From: Mixophyes australis
Taxonomy: Eukaryota > Chordata > Amphibia > Anura > Limnodynastidae
DNA length: 64,000 nucleotides
Direction: 5' to 3'
Assembly: GCA_036250195.1 (NCBI GenBank)
Contig: JAVHZZ010000004.1
Location: 158,749,227 to 158,813,226, forward strand
The notes beneath the pieces are model-generated. The model did no database searches, had not been told where the DNA came from, and saw only the letters and a list, made by a program, of their open reading frames with translations. Made by a program: the position numbers and the translations under genes. Of the stretch, positions 37,080 through 47,239 are shown piece by piece (the first letter of the stretch is position 1; every line of letters begins with the position of its first letter).

Positions 37080-37580
37080 TGAGGAAATGTTTTTATTAGT
37101 GATAGATAAGTATTGGAGTGTACTACAGAGAAAACATAAGAGACAGAGGAGAGGGATATCTGAAGTGGCACCCTAGTTATTATTGAATTACAAGGCAGGT
37201 AGGGAAGGACATGCTTGGACTGTTAGTTAGACAGCAGATGAAAATCAATAAGATGCCTACATTGATGCTAGAGGGCCTTCAAGCCTGGAAATTTCCAAGT
37301 AGCCAATGTGTCAAATCAACTTTTTTTGCATAAATGTTTTTGATTAATCAATGGATGCACATCTTCCCTGGATTGTTAAACAGATATGATTTAATGTATA
37401 GAACATATGCAGCAGAAACAGAAGGATGAGAGAGTTGTAACTCAGGTTAAACATAAGTAGTAATGAAGGATGGTTGGGAATGCACAGACACATATTTGGA
37501 GGAGGTGGAAGGGACAAGTGTTTACAATCATATCTATGTACACATGAACTAACAGAACTAATAGATCCATTTTAAACTGA
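37080..37580. other. unassigned stretch
   Basis: No element or gene is recognised. Confidence 0.4.
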
Positions 37581-37584
37581 ATCC

Positions 37585-37890
37585 CTTAGATTGTACGCTC
37601 CTTCAAGCAGGGCCTCCTCTCCTCCTGTTCTCCACCACCTTAACTCTGCTCTCCAGCTCTTTGTCTCCTCCGTGAGGTCCTCCTGCCCTTCTACCCCTCT
37701 AGCTACCCCGCTGGGGGCTCTCACCTCTCTTCTAGCTGTACATTGAGCTTCCGAGTTATTGTGCTTTTTGTTAACTGTTCCGTGCTGTCTCACCCTGTAT
37801 CGTGTTTCTGTCTGTCCCTGTACGGCGCTACGGGTACCTAGTGGCGCCTAATAAATAAAAATAATAATAATAATGATAATAATAATAATT
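37585..37890 (+). repeat. LINE 3' tail (L2-like) with (AATAAT)n end
   Basis: Text of the type ttagattgtacgctccttcaagcaggg...tgtacggcgctacggg...gcgcctaataaataaaaataataataat is characteristic of 3' ends of L2/CR1-group LINEs in amphibians. It lacks coding sequence. Confidence 0.65.
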
Positions 37891-37899
37891 TTGTGCTGA

Positions 37900-38695
37900 A
37901 AAACATGGATAGCAGACAAACCAGGGTTTTCAAGGTAAAAATTAGTATAACATAAAAGACAATAATGAAAATAGTTTAAAAAAGTATAAATAAAATGTAG
38001 TTCCATTTACAAATGGAATTCTATTGTACTCTGAAGTGACTCCTTCCATCATACACATTTTCAGTCATTCTCATAATGCCACAAAAGCCACTGCAGTCTC
38101 ATTTTATTGGCAGTTCCAAAAAATTGATTGGGCAGTTCCAAAAATTTGATTGTGAGAATGCTGCATGTCATTTTTCAGGTAGGCATTTAGATGCATTTGA
38201 AAAAAAATTAAATGTTTTGCAGTTTATAAAGAACCTTCATGCTGAGCATTTCAAGAGAAATATTAGTAAAAAACAATCCTATCATGTTAGGAACATGTTC
38301 TATAGATGAAAAATCTAAAACAAATATAAATATGGATTATGTAATTATGTAATACGTTGCTAACTTGTTTAATCTGCATGAAGCAATACTGATGTTTGAA
38401 TTGATGTGTGTAATTAGTTGACAGCAAATGTTTTATAGGTGTTAAAAACACAGATGTGTGTATGATACCATCAGTAAAATGCTAGAATTTGTTTTTGTTT
38501 CCCTGGAGTTCAATTAAGCAACACACACCTCAGATGACTTGTACATTACTGTTGATTTATGCAATGCTAAACAAGAGTTTTGCTTTTTAAACATGAAATG
38601 ACTTGCAAGATGATGTTTCAATTAACTTATTGTTATATCCATATAAATCTACATGCATATAAATACATGTATTTGAATGCTATCAAATATATCTG
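37900..38695. other. AT-rich stretch without recognisable features
   Basis: A 77-codon frame at 38076-38309 has no recognisable family. It contains a short direct repeat (ttccaaaaa[at]tgattg, twice near 38110-38150). Confidence 0.4.
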
Positions 38696-38703
38696 ATTCA
38701 TGG

Positions 38704-38889
38704 GGGTAAATGTATCATACTCCGGTTTGTACAAGTCGCAGGAAATCGGCAAGTTGAAAGCTAAAATTTAAAGCTGCGCTGCCTTGTAAAGGCAACTTTC
38801 CCTTTACAAGGCAGCGCAGCTTTAAATTTTAGCTGTCAACTCGCCGATTTCTGGCGACTTGTACAAACCGGAGTATGATACATTTACCC
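38704..38889. mobile_element. fold-back MITE, GGGTAAATG ends (second copy)
   Basis: Same size (186 bp), termini (gggtaaatgtat) and central palindrome (gctgccttgtaaagg...cctttacaaggcagc) as 12362-12547, but with different flank-proximal arms. Flanks are CATGG (38699-38703) and CCTGG (38890-38894), four of five identical, consistent with the 5-bp duplication of the first copy. Confidence 0.82.
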
Positions 38890-38894
38890 CCTGG

Positions 38895-39480
38895 TCTTCA
38901 TTTTCTATACACTAAATACTGATTTAGAGTTAAACTATCAAGTATTTGTGTGCAGCATGAAAAAACAGCCAGTATGTAACTTATGTGCAAAACTAATTTG
39001 CACCCTTCCTCGTTTTCTCCTGGTTTTGTCCAGGAGAAAACGTACTCCTTTTTTTGCCTTACTTTCCTTAATGAATAAGGCCCTGTATCTTTAAATAAGA
39101 TGCATCTTATGGTACGAGCAGAAATGTGTGGAACGTGTTGCAAATGGAAAAGTGCATACTTTGCAGCTGTCAAAATAGATGAACAATTTACTTTTGGTAA
39201 TTGACGTTTTGAAAAATTAAGTGGTTTCCAAAATACTGACACAACTGAAAGGGTGTTGCTAAAGTGACGTTCTCCTACACAACTGTTACCTGCAATATCA
39301 TCTAATACCACAATAAATAACTATCTCACATTTTAATACAATACTAATGCCAAAAAATGTTTTATAATTTAACCACAGCATAGTAGGCATCACATAGCAG
39401 TAGCACTGCTGCAATTTTTAATGGCCATCTACATTTATTAAGCTTTGATGTTATACATTCTTGGGACAACACAGTGAAAA
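38895..39480. other. AT-rich stretch without recognisable features
   Basis: The 137-codon minus-strand frame at 38898-39311 shows no known family signature. Confidence 0.4.
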
Positions 39481-39484
39481 CTTT

Positions 39485-39766
39485 GAAGATATAGGAGCTG
39501 ATTCAGAGTTAGATGTATGCCTGTTTGCATAGCGTATCTTGCGCGAAATCGCTCTGTACATGTTCCGAAAGTGGGTGCACTCAAATGTTCCTATGCAGAT
39601 TTGCGTGTTTCTGGTATTTATACCTGTCTGCACCTGTGCCTGGAGAAGCAGATTGGAAGAATAAAAGAAAGGAAGGTCATGCAAATGCTGGTTAAGTACA
39701 CTAAAGGTGTGTTCATGCAAATACCGCTCTTGGAGACCTGCAGAAAAATTCACATATGTCTGTTAG
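39485..39766. repeat. left part of an older dispersed repeat split by the LTR element
   Basis: The repeat (gagctgattcagagttagatg...gcgaaatcgctctgtacatg...catatgtctgttag) continues after the LTR element as gttaggaggtgtatgttttgcgcctgc at 52175. Joining the two through the single GTTAG gives uninterrupted repeat text. Confidence 0.6.
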
Positions 39767-40364
39767 TGTCACGATTTGCATTCTGCAGTGGCTTTATTGG
39801 ATTTGTTATGTATTCTACTTGTAGTACCACTGCCCACCAAAGGGGCCACTGTGCTACTTTGATTATTTTCCTTGATCACAGGGAGTGGTTTCAGCTGCAT
39901 GAGGCCTATACAAACCTGCCTGATTCAAACAGTCTGGGCCAGATCATCAGGTCACTCCTGTGAGCATTCCCTGTGCTCAGCTTGCTGAAATCTACTACTG
40001 CTGTTATCTGTGTACTGGACTTCCACATAAACAACCATTATACCTGGTACTTCTAGTTCCACGCTGCTTGCTGAAATCTACTACTGCTGTTATCTGTGTA
40101 CTGGACTTCCACATCAACAACCATTATACCTGGTACTTCTAGTTCCACGCTGCTTGCTGAAATCTACTACTGCTGTTATCTGTGTACTGGACTTCCACAT
40201 CAACAACCATTGTACTTGTAGTTCCACGCTGTATGCTGAAGCTACCTGTTGTTTCTCATCTGTATACTGAACTGCAATCAAGTTACCTTGTCATCTGTGT
40301 GTCTTAATAAAGTCATTATAACCACTTACACTCTCTCCGTGGTCATACCTGGGAAATCCTGACA
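39767..40364 (+). repeat. 5' LTR (598 bp)
   Basis: It contains three tandem 86-bp units (cttgctgaaatctactactgctg...ctagttccacgctg), against four in the 3' LTR. That exactly accounts for the 86-bp length difference. An AATAAAG signal is near 40305. Confidence 0.9.
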
Positions 40365-40382
40365 GTATGATCTGGCCCCAAT
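40365..40382 (+). other. start of the LTR-element interior; hAT target copy
   Basis: The sequence gtatgatctggccccaat follows the LTR and should hold the primer-binding site, which I cannot match to a tRNA by eye. Its last 8 bp (GCCCCAAT, 40375-40382) are the left hAT target duplication. Confidence 0.6.
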
Positions 40383-40535
40383 TAGGGATGAGCGCACTCG
40401 GATTTATGAAATCCGAGCCCACCCGAACGTTGCCGATCCGAGTCGGATCCGAGACAGATCCGGGTATTGGCGCCAAATTCAAATCTGAAACTGAGGCTCT
40501 GACTCATAATCCCGTTGTCGGATCTCGCGATACTC
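40383..40535 (+). promoter_or_regulatory. left terminus and subterminal ATCCGA motif cluster
   Basis: ATCCGA or its complement TCGGAT occurs at least six times in both orientations (for example actcggattt, aaatccgag, gatccgagtcggatccgag, actcggatcc). hAT transposases, as known for Ac, bind short motifs repeated near the ends. By analogy these are candidate binding sites. Confidence 0.6.
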
Positions 40536-40540
40536 GGATC

Positions 40541-40548
40541 CTATAAAT
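40541..40548 (+). promoter_or_regulatory. TATA box of the hAT element
   Basis: ctataaattc sits about 160 bp inside the left end, followed by a GC-rich stretch (cccgctagtcgccgccatc). It is the best core promoter upstream of the transposase. The start codon is about 1.4 kb further on, so a long or spliced leader is implied. Confidence 0.5.
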
Positions 40549-40634
40549 TCCCCGCTAGTCGCCGCCATCTTCACTCGGGCATTGATCAGGGTAGAGGGAG
40601 GGTGTGTTAGGTGGTCCTCTGTCCTGGTAGATCT

Positions 40635-40712
40635 CGTGCTGTGCTGTTTAGTTCTGTGCTGTGCTGTGCTGTGCTGTACTGTGCTGTGCTGTGCTGTGCT
40701 GTGCTGTGCTGT
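40635..40712. repeat. (GTGCT)n repeat
   Basis: About 13 imperfect gtgct pentamers. Confidence 0.9.
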
Positions 40713-40715
40713 GTT

Positions 40716-41940
40716 CTGCAGTATCAGTCCAGTGGTGCTGTGTGCTGTGCTCTGTCCTTCTGAGGTCAGTGGTGCTGCTGGGTCCAGTGCTGTGTCCTGT
40801 TCAGTCCAGTGGTGCTGTGTCCTGTGCTCTGTGCTTCTAAGGGCATAGTTATTTCCCCAATATTCCCCTGTGTTTAAAAAAATAAAAAAAAGTTATTTAA
40901 AAAAATACCAAAAACTAATTTAATTTTTTTTAATTACCACAAAATTTGCACAACCAATCCTGCAGTATAAGCCCATTGGTACTGCAATATTACCAAGTTC
41001 ACACATTCAGCAGTAAAAGTCCAGTGGTACTGCAATATTACAAAGTTTACACATTCTGCAGTATCAGTCCAGTGGTGCTGTGTCCTGTGCTCTGTCCTGC
41101 TGAGTTCCGTAGTGCTGCTGGGTCCTGTGCCGTGTCCTGTTCAGTCCAGTGGTGCTGTGTCCTGTGCTCTGTGCTTCTAAGGGCATAGTTATTTCCTCAT
41201 TATTCCCAAGTTTTTAAAAAATAAAAAAAAGTAAAAAAAAAATTACAATTAAAAATTAAAAAAAAAATATATATAATTATAACCAAATTTGCAAAACCAA
41301 TCCAGCAGTATAAGTCCATTGGTACTGCAATATTACAAAGTTCACACATTCTGCAGTATCAGTCCAGTGGTGCTGTGTCCTGTGCTCTGTCCTGCTGAGT
41401 TCCGTAGTGCTGCTGGGTCCTGTGCCGTGTCCTGTTCAGTCCAGTGGTGCTGTGTCCTGTGCTCTGTGCTTCTAAGGGCATAGTTATTTCCCCATTATTC
41501 CCAAGTTTTTAAAAAATAAAAAAAAAGTAAAAAAAAATAAAAAATTTAAAAAAAAAAAAAATATATAATAATTATAACCAAATTTGCAAAACCAATCCAG
41601 CAGTATAAGTCCATTGGTACTGCAATATTACAAAGTTCACACATTCTGCAGTATCAGTCCAGTGGTGCTGTGTCCTGTGCTCTGTCCTGCTGAGTTCCGT
41701 AGTGCTGCTGGGTCCTGTGCCGTGTCCTGTTCAGTCCAGTGGTGCTGTGTCCTGTGCTCTGTGCTTCTAAGGGCATAGTTATTTCCCCATTATTCCCAAG
41801 TTTTTAAAAAATAAAAAAAAAGTAAAAAAAAATAAAAAATTAAAAAAAAAAAAAAAATATAATAATTATAACCAAATTTGCAAAACCAATCCAGCAGTAT
41901 AAGTCCATTGGTACTGCAATATTACCAAGTTCACACATTC
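40716..41940 (+). repeat. 5' tandem array of the hAT element (units of 340, 295, 295 and 294 bp)
   Basis: Units start at ctgcagtatcag (40716, 41056, 41351, 41646), and the start of a fifth, truncated one at 41940 leads directly into the transposase ATG. Each unit has a tgctgtgtcctgtgctctg core and a terminal A-rich tract. The three later units are nearly identical, pointing to recent expansion. Short open frames repeat in each unit (64-80 codons, Cys/Ser/Val-rich), a by-product of the repeat. Confidence 0.92.
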
Positions 41941-41951
41941 TGCAGTATCTT

Positions 41952-44900
41952 GTGCTACATATAATGGAGACCAAAAATTTGGAGGATAAAGTAGGGAAAG
42001 ATCAAGACCCACTTCCTCCTAATGCTGAAGCTGCTGCCACTAGTCATGACATAGACGATGAAATGCCATCAACGTCGTCTTCCAAGTCCGATGCCCAATC
42101 TCGTAGTACCGGGCATGTAAAATCCAAAAAGCCCAAGTTAAGAAAAAGTAGCAAAAAGAGAAACTTAAAATCATCTGAGGAGAAACGTAAAGTTGCCAAT
42201 ATGCCATTTACGACACGGAGTGGCAAGGAACGGCTTAGGCCCTGGCCCGTGTTCATGACTAGTGGTTCAGCTTCACCCACGGATCTTAGCCCTCCTCCTC
42301 CTCCCCCCCCCTACAAAAAATTGAAGAGAGTTATGCTGTCAGCAACAAAACAGCAAACAACTCTGCCTTCTAAAGAGAAATTATCACAAATCCACAAGGC
42401 GAGTCCAAGGATGTTGGTGGTTGTCAAGCCTGACCTTCCCATCACTGTACGGGAAGAGGTGGCTCGGGAGGAGGCTATTGATGATGTAGCTGGCGCTGTG
42501 GAGGAACTTGATGATGAGGATGGTGATGTGGTTATTGTAAATGAGGCACCAGGGGGGGAAACAGCTGATGTCCATGGGATGAAAAAGCCCATCGTCATGC
42601 CTGGTCAGAAGACCAAAAAATGCACCTCTTCGGTCTGGAGTTATTTTTATCCAAATCCAGACAACCAATGTATGGCCATATGTAGCTTATGTAAAGCTCA
42701 AATAAGCAGGGGTAAGGATCTTGCCCACCTAGGAACATCCTCCCTTATACGTCACCTGAATAACCTTCATAGTTCAGTGGTTAGTTCAGGAACTGGGGCT
42801 AGGACCCTCATCGGTACAGGGACACCTAAATCCCGTGGTCCAGTTGGATACACACCAGCAACACCCTCCTCGTCAACTTCCTCCACAATCTCCATCAGAT
42901 TCAGTCCAGCAGCCCAAGTCAGCAGCCAGACTGAGTCCTCCTCAATACGGGATTCATCCGAGGAATCCTGCAGCGGTACGCCTACTACTGCCACTGCTGC
43001 TGTTGCTGCTGTTAGTCGGTCATCTTCCCAGAGGGGAAGTCGTAAGACCGCTAAGTCTTTCACAAAACAATTGACCGTCCAACAGTCGTTTGCCATGACC
43101 ACAAAATACGATAGTAGTCACCCTATTGCAAAGCGTATAACTGCGGCTGTAACTGCAATGTTGGTGTTAGACGTGCGCCCGGTGTCCGTCATCAGTGGAG
43201 TGGGATTTAGAGGGTTGATGGAGGTATTGTGTCCCCGGTACCAAATCCCGTCGAGATTCCACTTCACTAGGCAGGCGATACCAAAAATGTACAGAGAAGT
43301 ACGATCAAGTGTCCTCAGTGCTCTAAAAAATGCGGTTGTACCCACTGTCCACTTAACCACGGACATGTGGACAAGTGGTTCTGGGCAAACGAAGGACTAT
43401 ATGACTGTGACAGCCCACTGGGTAGATGCATCCCCTTCCGCAGCAACAGCAACAGCTGCATCAGTAGCAGCAACTACAAAATGGCGGCTCGTGCAAAGGC
43501 AGGCAACATTGTGTATTACAGGCTTTAATAAGAGGCACAACGCTGACAACATATTAGAGAAAATGAGGGAAATTATCTCCCAGTGGCTTACCCCACTTAG
43601 ACTCTCATGGGGATTTGTGGTGTCAGACAATGCCAGTAACATTGTGCGGGCATTAAATATGGGCAATTTCCAGCACGTCCCATGTTTTGCCCACACCATT
43701 AATTTGGTGGTGCAGCATTACCTCAAGAGTGACAGGGGTGTGCAGGAGATGCTTGCGGTGGCGCGCAAAATTGCTGGACACTTTCGGCATTCAGCCAGTG
43801 CCTACCGCAGACTAGAGGCACATCAAAAAAGCATGAACCTGCCCTGCCATCACCTCAAACAAGAGGTTGTGACGCGCTGGAACTCCACCCTCTATATGCT
43901 GCAGAGGATGGAGGAGCAGCAAAAGGCCATTCAGGCCTACACAGCCACCTACGACATAGGCAAAGGAGTGGGGATGCGCCTCAGTCAAGCGCAGTGGAGA
44001 CTGATTTCTGTGTTGTGCAAGGTTCTGCAGCCATTTGAACTTGCCACACGAGAAGTCAGTTCCGACACTGCCAGCTTGAGTCAGGTCATTCCCCTGATCA
44101 GGCTGTTGCAGAAGCAGCTGGAGAAAGTGAGGGAGGAGCTGGTAAGCCATTGCGATTACACCAAGCATGTAGCTCTTGTGGATGTAGCCCTTCGTACGCT
44201 TTGCCAGGATCCGAGGGTGGTCACTCTTTTAAAGTCAGAGGAATACATTCTGGCCACCGTGCTCGATCCTCGGTTTAAAGCGTATGTTGTGTCTCTGTTT
44301 CCGGCGGACACAAGTCTACAGCGGTGCAAAGACCTGCTGGTCAGGAGATTGTCCTCTGAAGAGGACCGTGACATGCCAACAGCTCCACCCTCATTTTCTT
44401 CCACATCTATGGCTGCGAGGAAAAAGCTCAGTTTTCCCAAAAGAGGCACTGGCGGGGATGCTGATAACATCTGGTCCGGACTGAAGGACCTGCCAACCAT
44501 TGCAGACATGTCTACTGTCGCTGCATTGGATGCTGTCACAATAGAAAAAATTGTGGATGATTACTTTGCTGACACCATCCAAGTAGACATGTCAGACAGT
44601 CCATATTGTTACTGGCAGGAAAAAAAGGCAGTTTGGAAGCCCCTGTACAAACTGGCTCTATTTTACCTGAGTTGTCCCCCCTCCAGTGTGTACTCGGAAA
44701 GAGTTTTTAGTGCAGCGGGGAACCTGGTCAGTGAGCGGCGAAGGAGGTTGCTTCCTCAGAACGTTGAAAAAATGATGTTTATAAAAATGAATAATCAATT
44801 CCTCAATGAAGTACAGCACTGCCCTCCAGATACTACAGAGGGACCTGTGGTTGTGGAGTCCAGCGGGGACGAATTGATAATGTGTGATGAGGAGGAAGTA

Positions 44901-44957
44901 CACACTGTAGGGGGAGAGGAATCAGAGAGCCTGTTTAGTCTGTACAGGGAGAGATGA
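41952..44957 (+). CDS. hAT transposase, BED zinc finger, full length (1001 codons)
   Basis: It should cut and reinsert hAT elements, binding their ends and acting in the nucleus as an oligomer. No stop or frameshift interrupts it. The ATG at 41964 (residue 5, METKN) is an equally good start. Residues 57-80 are a Lys/Arg-rich candidate nuclear signal, and 159-200 are acidic. The BED finger spans about 227-275 with C244, C247, H268 and H273. The RNase-H-fold catalytic residues are D471 (TTDMWTS), D559 (VSDNASN) and E916 (YSERVFS). C578/H581 (CFAH) and TRW 641-643 are the usual hAT landmarks. The hAT dimerisation region runs from about 890 to 965. ZBED-type vertebrate genes derive from related enzymes, but the element's termini and target duplication mark this one as a transposon gene. 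At about 1000 residues it is longer than many hAT transposases because of the N-terminal extension. Confidence 0.95.
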   Translation: MLHIMETKNLEDKVGKDQDPLPPNAEAAATSHDIDDEMPSTSSSKSDAQSRSTGHVKSKKPKLRKSSKKRNLKSSEEKRKVANMPFTTRSGKERLRPWPVFMTSGSASPTDLSPPPPPPPYKKLKRVMLSATKQQTTLPSKEKLSQIHKASPRMLVVVKPDLPITVREEVAREEAIDDVAGAVEELDDEDGDVVIVNEAPGGETADVHGMKKPIVMPGQKTKKCTSSVWSYFYPNPDNQCMAICSLCKAQISRGKDLAHLGTSSLIRHLNNLHSSVVSSGTGARTLIGTGTPKSRGPVGYTPATPSSSTSSTISIRFSPAAQVSSQTESSSIRDSSEESCSGTPTTATAAVAAVSRSSSQRGSRKTAKSFTKQLTVQQSFAMTTKYDSSHPIAKRITAAVTAMLVLDVRPVSVISGVGFRGLMEVLCPRYQIPSRFHFTRQAIPKMYREVRSSVLSALKNAVVPTVHLTTDMWTSGSGQTKDYMTVTAHWVDASPSAATATAASVAATTKWRLVQRQATLCITGFNKRHNADNILEKMREIISQWLTPLRLSWGFVVSDNASNIVRALNMGNFQHVPCFAHTINLVVQHYLKSDRGVQEMLAVARKIAGHFRHSASAYRRLEAHQKSMNLPCHHLKQEVVTRWNSTLYMLQRMEEQQKAIQAYTATYDIGKGVGMRLSQAQWRLISVLCKVLQPFELATREVSSDTASLSQVIPLIRLLQKQLEKVREELVSHCDYTKHVALVDVALRTLCQDPRVVTLLKSEEYILATVLDPRFKAYVVSLFPADTSLQRCKDLLVRRLSSEEDRDMPTAPPSFSSTSMAARKKLSFPKRGTGGDADNIWSGLKDLPTIADMSTVAALDAVTIEKIVDDYFADTIQVDMSDSPYCYWQEKKAVWKPLYKLALFYLSCPPSSVYSERVFSAAGNLVSERRRRLLPQNVEKMMFIKMNNQFLNEVQHCPPDTTEGPVVVESSGDELIMCDEEEVHTVGGEESESLFSLYRER

Positions 44958-44982
44958 ATAGCTTTTTTGGTGTGGGGGCCCA

Positions 44983-45046
44983 AACAAACCAATCATTTCA
45001 GCCAAAGTTGTTTGGTAGGCCCTGTCGCTGAAATGATTGGTTTGTT
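44983..45046 (+). other. perfect 20-bp hairpin just after the transposase stop
   Basis: Arms 44983-45002 and 45027-45046 are exact reverse complements (20 of 20) around a 24-nt loop, 25 nt after the stop codon. The block before it (gtgggggccc) and after it (aaagtgtgcatgtcc) are shared with the decayed copy at 17.6 kb. There the arms have changed but still pair, with two compensatory pairs. It could act in the mRNA (stability, export, end formation, translational control) or as a DNA site. Confidence 0.85.
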
Positions 45047-45099
45047 AAAGTGTGCATGTCCTATTTCAACAACATAAGGGTGGGTGTGAGGGCCCAAGG

Positions 45100-47045
45100 A
45101 CAATTCCATCTTGGACCTTTTTTTTTTGCATTATATGACCAATCAACAGTCGTTTGCCATGTTCAAAAAGTAAAACCAAATTTAAAAAAATACAAGAAAT
45201 TAAACCAAAAGTAAAATGCCGTGTCATAATTTAAAACAAGAGGTATTGACGTGCTCTAAAACTACTGTATTGTTGTTTATATTTTATAAACACTACACTT
45301 GAAAGCTTGAGTCTTTCAATAAAAAAGTAACTGTCCATTGCACGAATATTTGCAACAGGGACAATTTTAGGGTTAAGAAAGTCAACTAATAACACTTCGA
45401 CGCTGTCTGTCTTTATAAACACTACACTTGGAAGTTGGAGGAGGTATTGTGGCCCCGGCACCAAATTTACTACCGGGGCCACTCCACTGTGCAGTCCATA
45501 TTTAGGTGTATCAGATATTAAACAACGGTGACAGTTGATGCCCAATTTTTTAATTATATTGTGGCCTCGGTACCAAATTGTGTACCGGGGCCACCACACT
45601 ACGCAGTCCAGATACTTGTTTGGTGGAATTCAGACCAGTTGAGGGTTTTATTATTATATTGTGTGGACCACTCTATCTATACCACACTACAACTCTATAC
45701 CACTCTATTTCATACTTTAATTCTATTTAATACTTTAATTCTATTTCATACTTTAATTCTATTTAATACTTTAATTCTATTTCATACTTCAACTCTATTT
45801 AATACTTTAATTCTATTACTAATTACCATAAAGAGGAACTGCCGCTTCTATTTAATACTTTAATTCTATTAGTAGTTACCATAAAGAGGAACAAAATAAA
45901 CCAATTTTACCAAAAGTATAATATGACTTAGACTTACAAACACTACACTTGAAAGATGGTGCCTTTAAATGAAAAAGTCAGTCTTCATTGCACGACTATG
46001 TGCAACAGGGACAGTTTTTGGGTTTACAAAGTCAACGAATAACACTTCGACCCTGTCTGTCTTTAACATACTTGATGGGATCTCAATGACGAATTGTCTG
46101 TACCATGTTTGGAGGAGGTATTGTGGCCCCGGTATCAAATTGGGTACCGGGGCCACCCCACTATGCAGTCCAGATACTTGTTTGGTGGAATTCTGACACG
46201 TGGAGGGTTTTTTAATTATATTGTGGCCTCGGTACCAAATTGTGTACCGGGGCCACCACACTACGCAGTCCAGATACTTGTTTGGTGGAATTCAGACCAG
46301 TTGAGGGTTTTATTATTATATTGTGTGGACCACTCTATCTATACCACACTACAACTCTATACCACTCTATTTCATACTTTAATTCTATTTAATACTTTAA
46401 TTCTATTTCATACTTTAATTCTATTTAATACTTTAATTCTATTTCATACTTCAACTCTAGTTAATACTTTAATTCTATTACTAATTACCATAAAGAGGAA
46501 CTGCCGCTTCTATTTAATACTTTAATTCTATTAGTAGTTACCATAAAGAGGAACAAAATAAACCAATTTTACCAAAAGTATAATATGACTTAGACTTACA
46601 AACACTACACTTGAAAGATCGTGCCTTTAAATGAAAAAGTCAGTCTTCATTGCACGACTATGTGCAACAGGGACAGTTTTTGGGTTTACAAAGTCAACGA
46701 ATAACACTTCGACCCTGTCTGTCTTTAACATACTTGATGGGATCTCAATGACGAATTGTCTGTACCATGTTTGGAGGAGGTATTGTGGCCCCGGTACCAA
46801 ATTGGGTACCGGGGCCACTCCACTATGCAGTCCAGATAGAGGTGTATCAGATATTAAACAACGTTGACTGTTGATGCCCAATTTTTTAATTATATTGTGG
46901 CCTCGGTACCAAATTGTGTACCGGGGCCACCACACTACGCAGTCCATACCCTTTTTTGGTGGAATTCTGACACGTGGAGGGTTTTTTAATTATATTGTGG
47001 CCTCGGTACCAAATTGTGTACCGGGGCCACCACACTACGCAGTCA
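45100..47045 (+). repeat. hAT 3' region, about 662-bp tandem modules
   Basis: Modules beginning near 45233, 45905 and 46567 repeat with a period of about 662 bp. For example, gtcagtcttcattgcacgactatgtgcaacagg occurs at 45975 and 46637. The first and third are incomplete. They contain (ttaattctatttcatac)n runs, seven copies of a GGTACC-centred hairpin, and the acgcagtcca tag that also marks the 77-bp array. Open frames in either direction are repetitive by-products. Confidence 0.85.
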
Positions 47046-47239
47046 AGATAGATAGATGCGTATCATAGATAAAGTACATTCAGTGGTGTGGGGCAAATTG
47101 AAAAATATTCAAAATGCACTGACATTATCAAAAACAAGAGGTTGTCACACGCTAAAACTCCAACATGTATATGATGGAGAGGATGGAGGAGCAGCCGTAT
47201 GTGTAGTGTAATGCAGACCTGTTGAAGGTTTTTTATATA

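Noticed and set aside
36625..37171. Pro/Ser/Leu-rich minus-strand frames of 150 and 124 codons
   Set aside because: They are translations of a minisatellite; two frames are open because the unit lacks stops on that strand.
41952..44957. Domesticated ZBED-type host gene
   Set aside because: BED-hAT architecture is shared with vertebrate ZBED genes, but this frame lies between inverted termini with a perfect 8-bp target duplication inside a young LTR element, so it is a transposon gene.
42044..44992. Minus-strand frames of 60-127 codons overlapping the transposase
   Set aside because: Antisense shadows of a long, well-supported coding frame.
45528..47068. Paired frames on both strands repeated every 662 bp
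   Set aside because: Their repetition follows the non-coding module array; codon content is low-complexity (TLILFNTLILF) and no domain is seen.
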